IMG/VR virus record: IMGVR_UViG_3300009160_000036 | Location: 1 to 64,000 of that record | Direction: 5' to 3' (one strand) | Source of the DNA: a virus | Length of the DNA: 64,000 nucleotides | In this document: positions 48,670 to 55,907 of the stretch, one piece after another | Layout of the letters: every line of letters starts with the position of its first letter | Position numbering within the stretch: the stretch's first letter is position 1 | The notes under the pieces: model-generated | Seen by the model: the letters and a program-made list of their open reading frames with translations, nothing else | Told to the model about the DNA's origin: nothing | Databases searched by the model: none | Translations under genes and position numbers: made by a program

Positions 48670-49177
48670 ATTGTTCTTTCACTTTTGGCTTCCGCAAGGA
48701 GGTCAGGCACCGCAACTCGAAAAGACACACCGGCGACCAGCGCTCGCTTCCTGTCCAAAGGGAGGAATGAGGTTACTTAGTCAGCCGCGTCGAGCCTGAA
48801 ATAATGGCTACCCACTCGAATTGGGATGATACTAGATAATCGAGCCAAGATGTTCAAGCAGACAAAAGGGGTGGGAGGCAGACCGAAAGGTCCCCATTTC
48901 TAAAAGCTTGGAACGTGCCTAAGACTTGGTTTGCCACGGGAGGAGCGGGATGAGCAATCACCCGCCCACATCATCAAGGTAGCCCCACGGGGCAGCTCTG
49001 GGACATGGGGAAACACCGTACGGCAAACCTTCCATTTCGGTAAAAGCGTCGGAAGCGCGAAATCGCTCCGGGGAGTTCAGGCATTTACTCCTGTTAGTCG
49101 CTGACTGCCGATTCCAATTTGAGACACCTACCACGGGTGGGATGTCTTGAGCCAACTCTGCGGGGTTGGCTCTTTTT
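48670..49177 (+). ncRNA. independent structured ncRNA of about 500 nt
   Basis: Bounded by its own promoter (48635) and terminator (49149). Contains many stems capped by GNRA loops: TTCC-GCAA-GGAG (about 48692), GACC-GAAA-GGTC (about 48880-48891), GCGGG/CCCGC (about 48945-48964), AGCG/CGCT (about 49054-49067), GGAGT/ACTCC (about 49073-49092) and TACC-ACG-GGTG within GACA/TGTC (about 49123-49146). No tRNA features and no open frame of note. Size, phage setting and ne­arby tRNA-like elements recall the large ornate RNAs ROOL and GOLLD; I cannot test that without a covariance model. Confidence 0.7.
49149..49177 (+). terminator. Rho-independent terminator of the ncRNA
   Basis: GAGCCAAC (49149-49156) and GTTGGCTC (49165-49172) form a perfect 8-bp stem followed by TTTTT. 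Confidence 0.9.
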
Positions 49178-49209
49178 GTTGGTGGAGGCGTTGACAGCCG
49201 CCAATCTAC

Positions 49210-49458
49210 ATGCCCGCAAACGGATTATTTGTCGGTCTTCCCAAAGCTACGATTGAAGCCATTCGAGATAAGGCGGTTACGTTTATCCTAGAAGGCAAGA
49301 CTATCATGAGCTACGGGGATGGTTCCACGAATGCCTCGAAACAATTTGCAATGCCCCCGCAGCAGATGTTGCAGGAGGCAAATTACGCGTTGCTTCGGAT
49401 GGAAGGTGGCCGCACAAGAGGTCTTTACACGAACTACAATCGTCTCGTTGACCGTTAA
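49210..49458 (+). CDS. gpW-like head-tail joining protein
   Basis: 82 residues, with helices at both ends (KATIEAIRDKAVTFILEGK and PPQQMLQEANYALLRMEG). Size, helical pattern and position between the large terminase and portal match lambda gpW and its relatives that plug the portal. TTGACA at 49191-49196, 13 nt before the ATG. TAATG overlap with the portal gene. Confidence 0.72.
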   Translation: MPANGLFVGLPKATIEAIRDKAVTFILEGKTIMSYGDGSTNASKQFAMPPQQMLQEANYALLRMEGGRTRGLYTNYNRLVDR

Positions 49459-51197
49459 TGCCCCTCGAACCCCAGCCTAATCAAAAGCCGCCCGGACTCG
49501 TCGACCGACTCCGAGTTAGCTTGTCTAATCTTCTTAAGCCCAAGGCTTATCAGGGTGCGTTTGAGTCGACGCGTTACAGCGTCCACCGGACTCGTATCGA
49601 CGCTCCGCAGCCAACCGACTTCCGTCAGGAAATGTCGGGTTCGACTCGCCGAGAAATGGTGCGCCTATCGCGCTGGCTGGAAAAGAATAACGGCCTCTAC
49701 AAGCAGATGATTAAGGACACCGCCATTTACACGGTGGGCGAGGGTATCGGGCTTCAGTGCTTGGGTGGAGACTACGATTGGCAGAACGTTGTGGAAGCTG
49801 AATGGGAACAGGAGTGCCTGAACCCGGAAGTCGCTGGACGCTTCTCGATGCTGGAGTGCCTATTCATTATTTGCGAGGCGCTTGACCGAGATGGCGAAAT
49901 CTTTGCGATTAAGTGCAAGACGAAGAACGGCGGTCCGAAGTTTCAGATTATCGAAACGCACAGAATCGAGACTCCCCCAGACGCATCGTCGATGGTGGAC
50001 ATCTTTGATGGCATCAAGTTCGACAAGCTTGGCAGGCCGATAGCCTATTACGTCAAGCAGATGGATGGTAAGTTCCAGACCATTCCGGCGGCGTCTATGA
50101 TGCACATCTTTGACGCGGAATATGCGTCGCAGAGCCGAGCTTTCCCACCCCACCAGCACGCAATCAACAATTTGCGCGACGAGATGGACCTATTGGCGAT
50201 GGAGAAGGTCGCCGTTAAGGACAATTCCCGCACCTCCCGCATTCTCAAGGTCGAAGACCCGAAGATGGACATCGGCGATGTTGGTCTTGGTCAGCCGATG
50301 GGCGAAGGCAGCTCAACGACCGTGAACACCGACCCGGATGCGATGAACCGTATCCTTGGTGGTGTGACCGCAGTGCTCCAGAACAACGAAAGCTTGGTGT
50401 CCTATGCGTCAGCCAGACCCTCGTCGGCTTTTGCCGGATTTATTGACCACCTTCGTCGAGATTCGGTCATGGGCGGGCTTCCGTATGAGTTTGTCGCCGA
50501 CCCTGCGCGGGCAGGCGGAGCTGCTGTTCGATTGATAGTGGCAAAGGCTGGTCGATTCTTCACCCACCGTCAGACAGTCATCATCAACAGATTCCTACAA
50601 CAATACTTCCAATTCTGGTTGGGAATCAAAATCGAGCGCAAGGACGTCCCGAACGCAAAGAATTGGTGGAAGACCGAGTGGGTATGCTGTAAGTCGGTGA
50701 CTGTGGACGCCGGCAGAGAGGGGCAGAACGAAAGAGCTGACCTAGACATGGGCAGAACTCCGATTAGCGATGACTTCCAATCTCGTGGCTACAACTTTGA
50801 AAAGACAATGCGCAAGATTGCACGCGACAACGCGTTCATCCAGCGAGTGTCCAAGGAAACAGGTATCGCAGAGGACAAACTGTGGCGTAAGTCTCCTTCG
50901 GGAGGCGCAGGTGGTCAACCGGGCGGTCCGGGAGCGCCTAAGACAATCCCAGAGGGTGCATTGGGCATCGTTATGCCGGGGCCAGATGGTAATCCGCAGA
51001 TTGTTCCGATTGACCAGATTGCTGGCGCACAAGAAGGCGAACCGCCTGACCCGCTGACTAACACAGACCCAGAACTCAAAGCTCCTCCGCATCAAACAGG
51101 TTGGGTTCCAGCAGAAATGACGGATACTTCTGTTGACACATTGCCAAAACAGAATCCCGGTCTTTCCCGAAACCGAGAACAACCTTACCAACGATGA
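49458..51197 (+). CDS. portal protein (lambda GpB family)
   Basis: 579 residues. RREMVRLSRWLEKNNGLYKQ, TVGEGIGLQC, the long helical domain (RDEMDLLAMEKVAVKDNSRT) and PSSAFAGFIDHLRRDSVMGG are typical of lambda-type portals. Gly/Pro-rich disordered C-terminus. It forms the dodecameric vertex for DNA entry and tail attachment. Coupled to both neighbours by overlaps. Confidence 0.9.
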   Translation: MPLEPQPNQKPPGLVDRLRVSLSNLLKPKAYQGAFESTRYSVHRTRIDAPQPTDFRQEMSGSTRREMVRLSRWLEKNNGLYKQMIKDTAIYTVGEGIGLQCLGGDYDWQNVVEAEWEQECLNPEVAGRFSMLECLFIICEALDRDGEIFAIKCKTKNGGPKFQIIETHRIETPPDASSMVDIFDGIKFDKLGRPIAYYVKQMDGKFQTIPAASMMHIFDAEYASQSRAFPPHQHAINNLRDEMDLLAMEKVAVKDNSRTSRILKVEDPKMDIGDVGLGQPMGEGSSTTVNTDPDAMNRILGGVTAVLQNNESLVSYASARPSSAFAGFIDHLRRDSVMGGLPYEFVADPARAGGAAVRLIVAKAGRFFTHRQTVIINRFLQQYFQFWLGIKIERKDVPNAKNWWKTEWVCCKSVTVDAGREGQNERADLDMGRTPISDDFQSRGYNFEKTMRKIARDNAFIQRVSKETGIAEDKLWRKSPSGGAGGQPGGPGAPKTIPEGALGIVMPGPDGNPQIVPIDQIAGAQEGEPPDPLTNTDPELKAPPHQTGWVPAEMTDTSVDTLPKQNPGLSRNREQPYQR

Positions 51198-52201
51198 TTA
51201 GAAGCGACCTAACTTACGCCCTTTCGACGGGAAAACCCCTTCTCATCGACCCAATTAAGGCGAAGTCGTTTCTGGCTAATGCAAATGCAATTCTCTCTAA
51301 CCCAGAGCTTGCATATCTTTTGTCCCAGCACGTTTCTGGTAAATCCTATCAACCGAAGAAGGACGTTGGTCCCAAGGGTAAGCGTTTTGCGGCATCTGAA
51401 GACGACGATATGGACACGATGGCTGGCGCAACCGGCATTTCCGTCCCCACCCGCCCTTACATCCGTGATGGTATCGGGATTATTCCCGTCCGTGGGGTAA
51501 TCGGAAAGTGCCTTAGCCCTCTTGAGGCGATGCTTGGATGCGCGGACATCGACACGATTGCCAAGACCCTAGATGAGTGGAAGGACAACGATAACATCTT
51601 TGAGGTCATCCTTAACATTGATTCTGGCGGTGGTTCTACCACCGGATTAGAAGAACTTGCCAAGAAAATCCGCAATTACGAAAAGCCGACCATCGGTTTT
51701 TCGGATTCCGATATGGGTTCAGCCGCTTTCTGGATTGGCTCGCAGTGCAAACGCCTAGTGGTGACGTCCAGCTCCTCGATTGGAGCTTGTGGCGTCTACA
51801 TTACGATGAATGACGACCGAAAGAAGTATGAAAAAGAAGGCCGCGAGGTCGTAGTCATAAAATCCGGCAAGTATAAAGCGGCAGGCGTGGAAGGCACCAG
51901 CCTTACCCCTGACCAAATCAATGCCCTACAAGACGAAGTGGACGAGCTGCACCAACGGTTCATCCGTGACGTAGTGGCAGTCCGGCAGTTTGCGCACCTT
52001 GAAGACCTTCAGGGTCAGTCCTTCTATGGCGATAAAGCCGTGGCACGCGGACTATGCACGGGATTGGTGGACTCCTTCGAGGACCTCGTTGAAAGCATCA
52101 AGGCAACCCGCCGAGTGGCACAGAGAACTACACTCCCTTCCCTTTACTCCCAACCCACGTATCCTACCTCTTATGAGGGCATCCAACCGTACGGAGGTTG
52201 A
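51194..52201 (+). CDS. S49-family (SppA-like) prohead protease
   Basis: 335 residues. IIPVRGVIG and LNIDSGGGSTTGLEEL precede the serine nucleophile region DSDMGSAAFWIGSQC (Ser about 173) and the catalytic Lys in VIKSGKYKAAG (about 223), the Ser-Lys dyad of peptidase family S49 to which lambda gpC belongs. It processes scaffold and perhaps cargo leaders during head maturation. In lambda the scaffold is nested in this gene; here it is a separate gene downstream. Confidence 0.88.
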   Translation: MIRSDLTYALSTGKPLLIDPIKAKSFLANANAILSNPELAYLLSQHVSGKSYQPKKDVGPKGKRFAASEDDDMDTMAGATGISVPTRPYIRDGIGIIPVRGVIGKCLSPLEAMLGCADIDTIAKTLDEWKDNDNIFEVILNIDSGGGSTTGLEELAKKIRNYEKPTIGFSDSDMGSAAFWIGSQCKRLVVTSSSSIGACGVYITMNDDRKKYEKEGREVVVIKSGKYKAAGVEGTSLTPDQINALQDEVDELHQRFIRDVVAVRQFAHLEDLQGQSFYGDKAVARGLCTGLVDSFEDLVESIKATRRVAQRTTLPSLYSQPTYPTSYEGIQPYGG

Positions 52202-52230
52202 CAATTTCAAATCTTTAACAATCCCAAACT

Positions 52231-53898
52231 ATGAGCAATAAGTCCGTCGAAACCCAACTCAAGGAAGCCATCGAGGCCTCCAAGCAGACCCTCGCCCTCT
52301 CCGAACAGGTGACTTCGCTCGCCCAAGAGAAGGATGCGCTCTCGAAGCGCCTCGCTGAAATCGAAACTTCCCTCTCCTCCCCAAAGGCTTCCGAGCCGGT
52401 CGCAACCGACCCCCTCATCATCGCCAAGCTGGGAGAACTGCTCGCTGAACGCGAAGCCTCTGCCAAGCTGATTAAGGCTCTGTCCGAAAAGACCGACGCC
52501 GCCCTCGCCTATGCCACCAAGGTTGAGAAGGAAGCCGCCAAGAAGGCCGACCTCAACGAATACGTGAAGCAGAAGATTGAAGACGGCGAAGAAGGCAACA
52601 CCCCCGCAGAGAAGATTAACAACTCTGGCAAGGGTAAGTCCAAGGCCGAAATGCCCCAGTTCATCAAGGACAAGATTGAAGAAAAGGAAGAAGAGTCCGA
52701 AGAAGAAGCTTGTGGTCCTATGAAGTCCAAGAAGGGCAAGGCCAAAGCTGCCAAGGCCTCTTTCGATGACGAAGACGGCGATTTTGGTGACCTCGACGAC
52801 GAAGAAGTGATGCTCATCAAGCAGTATCGCAACTCGTCCAAGACGACCGCCAAGCCGAGCGCTGATTCGACCCTCAAGTCTCCCCTCAAGGAAGAGAAGA
52901 AGGATTTCGGCGACATTATCCCGCAACCCGGTCTCGACCCTAACAAGAACAACGTCAACAAGGACAACACTACCTCTACTGGTATTAAGCTCGCGTCCAA
53001 GGCCTCCAAGAAGGGCGAAACCGACGTTGAAGAAATCATGGAGTCTCCTGATGTCCAAAAGGACGAAGGCGAAGAACATACCCACGAGCAGACCCTATCC
53101 ACACCTGAAAAGGGTGCTAAGAAGGGCAAGAAGGCCGAAGAAGCTTCTCTCGAACCCCAAGCCGCTACTGCCGCCAAGGGCGAAGCCCTCCCGCAGGCCG
53201 TTATGGATTACATCAAGCAGCTCGTCGAAAAGGAAAAGCAGGCTAATTCCCTCCCCGGAATTGGCAAGCACGACGTTGTTGGTCAGCCCGACCAAGACGG
53301 CGAAGAGTCTGTCCTAAACAAGAAGGATGGCAAGAAAGCCGAGTCCATCGAAAAGTGCGTCAAGGACAACTGTGCTGACGATACCACCAAGGTTCACGAA
53401 GACGGCTGTGCCCCGACCAAGGGTAACACTACCCCTGTCGGCGACCTCCAGCCCCTCGCTGCCGAAGCCCCTAAGTCCTTTGATAACGTTGTCGAAGCCG
53501 CCGTTGAGCGTTTCGCCACGGTTGCCAAGGCAAAGAAGGAAGCCGAAGAACAGCTTTCCAAGATGGGCGAGACTCTTGCCCTCGAAAAGAACGCCAAGAC
53601 GGAAGCCTATGCGGCCGTTGCCCAGCTCCAAGCCAAGTTTGAAGCCCTGATGGGTAAGGTTGCCCAGATTGAAGCCTCTGACAAGTCCATCGAAATGAAG
53701 GCCGCCAAGATTGTCTCTGCCTCTGCCTCCGAAGCAGTGGCTGTGGGTATGGACTCTGCCGGTATCAAGACCGACCAAGAAGTGATGAATCAGTTCGAGG
53801 CTATCTCCGATGCCCGTGAGAAGAACAAGTTCTTCATGGCTAACCGCAAGGTTATCGAAGGCGTTGCGATGAGCAACCTCAAGCGTCGCTCCCGCTAA
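52231..53898 (+). CDS. scaffold/prohead core protein
   Basis: 555 residues, extremely rich in Lys, Glu, Asp and Ala with long coiled-coil stretches (EQVTSLAQEKDALSKRLAEI near the start, KKEAEEQLSKMGETLALEKN near the end) and low-complexity acidic and basic segments. Position between protease and capsid genes identifies it as the internal core or scaffold. Several Cys occur in two short clusters (KCVKDNCADD, DGCAPTK), unusual for scaffolds. It may bind leader-tagged cargo. Confidence 0.8.
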   Translation: MSNKSVETQLKEAIEASKQTLALSEQVTSLAQEKDALSKRLAEIETSLSSPKASEPVATDPLIIAKLGELLAEREASAKLIKALSEKTDAALAYATKVEKEAAKKADLNEYVKQKIEDGEEGNTPAEKINNSGKGKSKAEMPQFIKDKIEEKEEESEEEACGPMKSKKGKAKAAKASFDDEDGDFGDLDDEEVMLIKQYRNSSKTTAKPSADSTLKSPLKEEKKDFGDIIPQPGLDPNKNNVNKDNTTSTGIKLASKASKKGETDVEEIMESPDVQKDEGEEHTHEQTLSTPEKGAKKGKKAEEASLEPQAATAAKGEALPQAVMDYIKQLVEKEKQANSLPGIGKHDVVGQPDQDGEESVLNKKDGKKAESIEKCVKDNCADDTTKVHEDGCAPTKGNTTPVGDLQPLAAEAPKSFDNVVEAAVERFATVAKAKKEAEEQLSKMGETLALEKNAKTEAYAAVAQLQAKFEALMGKVAQIEASDKSIEMKAAKIVSASASEAVAVGMDSAGIKTDQEVMNQFEAISDAREKNKFFMANRKVIEGVAMSNLKRRSR

Positions 53899-53925
53899 TT
53901 CTTAACACCTAATACACACAATACT

Positions 53926-54654
53926 ATGGCAAGAGGATTTGGCGGCGGTTATGCTCGTGGCACTAATGTCGCTACCGGTGAACTTATCGGTGGCGGTGCT
54001 GCGGGCGGCGGTGCTGGTGGCGTCCGTCGTGATGCCGAAGTGACTGCATCCCAGCGCTCGGTTTCTTCTGGTGGCGACGTCAAAGAGGCTATTGCCCGCG
54101 TCCAGAACGCTGGTGGTGGCGAGATTAAGCTGAACAAGGACCAAGTGGCTGATGCCCTATCGTTGCGCCGTGGCGTGGCTGTGGGACCGAATGGCGCTCT
54201 GATGCTTGATATGGGTAAGATTTCCAACTCTGACCTCCTCAAGGGGCAGATTAAGATGTTTGATGCCAATGGTAAGGAAATGAAGATGGAGCGCACCGTG
54301 ACCGTCCAGATTGTCGAAAACGGCATCTCTGGATTCCGCGTTGGCACTGCCGGTGGCACTTTCCAGCCTGCTCGTGCTAAGGCCGAAATCACCGAAGAGC
54401 AGCGTCAAGCTATTCTGGGTGCAAACCTACCGCTCCAACTCCGCGGCGCTCGCTTCAATCAGTCTGGCCAAATCAATGGCTTCAAGATTAACCCTGAGCA
54501 GTTTGATAAGCCGACGCGTGCGGTTCTCTACAAAAACTCTGGTCCCGATGGCACGATGCGTTTCTCGCCTAATTCTCCGGTTGGCAAAGCCCTTCAGGGT
54601 CAGCTCGGCGATAGCGGCATCAGCATCCAGAAGCTTAACAACCTCCTCGGCTAA
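53926..54654 (+). CDS. head protein in the lambda D position, leader-like N-terminus (MARGFGGGYARG)
   Basis: 242 residues. It begins MARGFGGGYARGTNVATG, a partial match to the leader without SE. A Gly-rich segment follows (GGGAAGGGAGGVRRD), then a compact beta-rich domain (GVAVGPNGALMLDMGKI ... RTVTVQIVENGISGFRVG). Located between scaffold and capsid genes, where lambda has its decoration protein, but more than twice that length. Likely a decoration or internal head protein. Confidence 0.75.
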   Translation: MARGFGGGYARGTNVATGELIGGGAAGGGAGGVRRDAEVTASQRSVSSGGDVKEAIARVQNAGGGEIKLNKDQVADALSLRRGVAVGPNGALMLDMGKISNSDLLKGQIKMFDANGKEMKMERTVTVQIVENGISGFRVGTAGGTFQPARAKAEITEEQRQAILGANLPLQLRGARFNQSGQINGFKINPEQFDKPTRAVLYKNSGPDGTMRFSPNSPVGKALQGQLGDSGISIQKLNNLLG

Positions 54655-54716
54655 TTGTCCACAGAGGTTGACAATAATCAAACCTCGAACTTTCAACCCC
54701 CCAATAAAATAATCCT

Positions 54717-55631
54717 ATGAGTAACACTCTCGGTGGTATTAACCTCCAAGTCATTGCGCAGGACAGTCTCACGACCCTCCTTGCTCAGTTCCCCTTGGTC
54801 AACAAGTTCACAACTGACTTCGGTGGAGACATTCTCCAGCGCGGTGAGTCCGTGACTACTCGCATCGCCTCTGGCGTTGCTGCAACTGACATTGCTGCCG
54901 GCGGCTACTCCCGCTCCAATGTCTCCTCCACGGCCAAGACCGTGACCCTGAACAAGCATAAGGGCTTCGTGATGGGCTTCGCTGATGGCGAAGTCGCTCG
55001 TGGCGGTTATGACGTTCTTCGTCGCACATTCATCCGCCCGGCTGCTCACGCTGTCGTCAAGGCGGTCATGGATGACGTCTTCCTCCTCTGCACAGCTGGC
55101 AATTTCTCCTCGACTGGCTACAATGGCACCGTTGCTGCTTTTGATGCTGACGCTGTTGCTGACATCTCGCAGGCCCTCACCGATGCCAACGTGCCTATGG
55201 CTGGTCGTACGCTTATCGTGCGTCCTTCCCTCTACACGTCCCTCGCTAAGGATAACTCGATTCAGGCGCAGTATGCTTCCGGCACCAATGCTCCTCTGAC
55301 CGAGAACCTTCTGCCTCGTATCCACGGCTTTGAAATCAATCAATACACGGCTCTGCCTAACGGTGGCGTCTCTGGTTTCGGTGCTCTCGATGCAAATCTG
55401 AAGGGTATCGCTGTTTCGCCTGAGGCCATCCTCATCGCGGCTCGTCTGCCTGCTACCCCGACCAACTGGTATGGTAACGTCGCTACTGCGACGGATGCTG
55501 AATCCGGTCTGTCGATTCAGGTTCGTGAGTGGTATGATGGTGACGCCGGCGAGCAGAAGCTCTCGATGTCCATCCTCTACGGTATGAGCGTCGGTAACGC
55601 CGCCTGCCTCTCGAAGATTATCGCTTCGTAA
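54717..55631 (+). CDS. major capsid protein (HK97 fold expected)
   Basis: 304 residues: FTTDFGGDILQRGESVTTRI, HKGFVMGFADGEVARGGYDV, a helix rich in Ala (PAAHAVVKAVMDDVFLLCTA), GRTLIVRPSLYTSLAKD, and a C-terminal IQVREWYDGDAGEQKLSMSILYG. The order of N-arm, E-loop, spine helix and P-domain strands is that of P22/N4-type HK97-fold coat proteins. Strong terminator follows. Confidence 0.88.
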   Translation: MSNTLGGINLQVIAQDSLTTLLAQFPLVNKFTTDFGGDILQRGESVTTRIASGVAATDIAAGGYSRSNVSSTAKTVTLNKHKGFVMGFADGEVARGGYDVLRRTFIRPAAHAVVKAVMDDVFLLCTAGNFSSTGYNGTVAAFDADAVADISQALTDANVPMAGRTLIVRPSLYTSLAKDNSIQAQYASGTNAPLTENLLPRIHGFEINQYTALPNGGVSGFGALDANLKGIAVSPEAILIAARLPATPTNWYGNVATATDAESGLSIQVREWYDGDAGEQKLSMSILYGMSVGNAACLSKIIAS

Positions 55632-55654
55632 GCGATACCCAAGATATTCAAACA

Positions 55655-55678
55655 GCCCCCTTAATCGGGGGCTTTTTT
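55655..55678 (+). terminator. Rho-independent terminator after the capsid gene
   Basis: GCCCCC-TTAATC-GGGGGC followed by six T. Confidence 0.92.
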
Positions 55679-55706
55679 GTGCCTTGTTGACAAGCCAGCA
55701 TAGCGT

Positions 55707-55907
55707 ATGGTCCGAGCACCTAAATACGCTGCCGTGATTATAGATGACGGCGACAATCTGACTATCACGCAGTATGCCAATGCTACTCAAGCCAAGGAGG
55801 ACTATCGAGAAGCTCTGGCTGAAGGATACACGGCATACTTTTATGCCCGCCCGATGAAGCGTAAGACTACTTTGGACGACCCAGCCCCCATCGAGATTAC
55901 CGACTAA
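55707..55907 (+). CDS. small alpha/beta domain protein, paralogue of the 55907 N-terminus
   Basis: 66 residues: YAAVIIDDGDNLTITQYANA, ATQAKEDYREALAEGYTAYF and YARPMKRK. The same strand-helix-strand pattern, ending in an aromatic-rich strand and P-M-K, opens the 906-residue protein downstream and recurs at 59560 and 59859. TTGACA box at 55687-55692. TAATG overlap with the next gene. Confidence 0.75.
   Translation: MVRAPKYAAVIIDDGDNLTITQYANATQAKEDYREALAEGYTAYFYARPMKRKTTLDDPAPIEITD

Noticed and set aside
52207-53085. A 292-residue minus-strand frame opposite the scaffold gene
   Set aside because: Leu/Gly/Phe-rich translation mirrors the Lys/Glu codon bias of the scaffold; a shadow frame.
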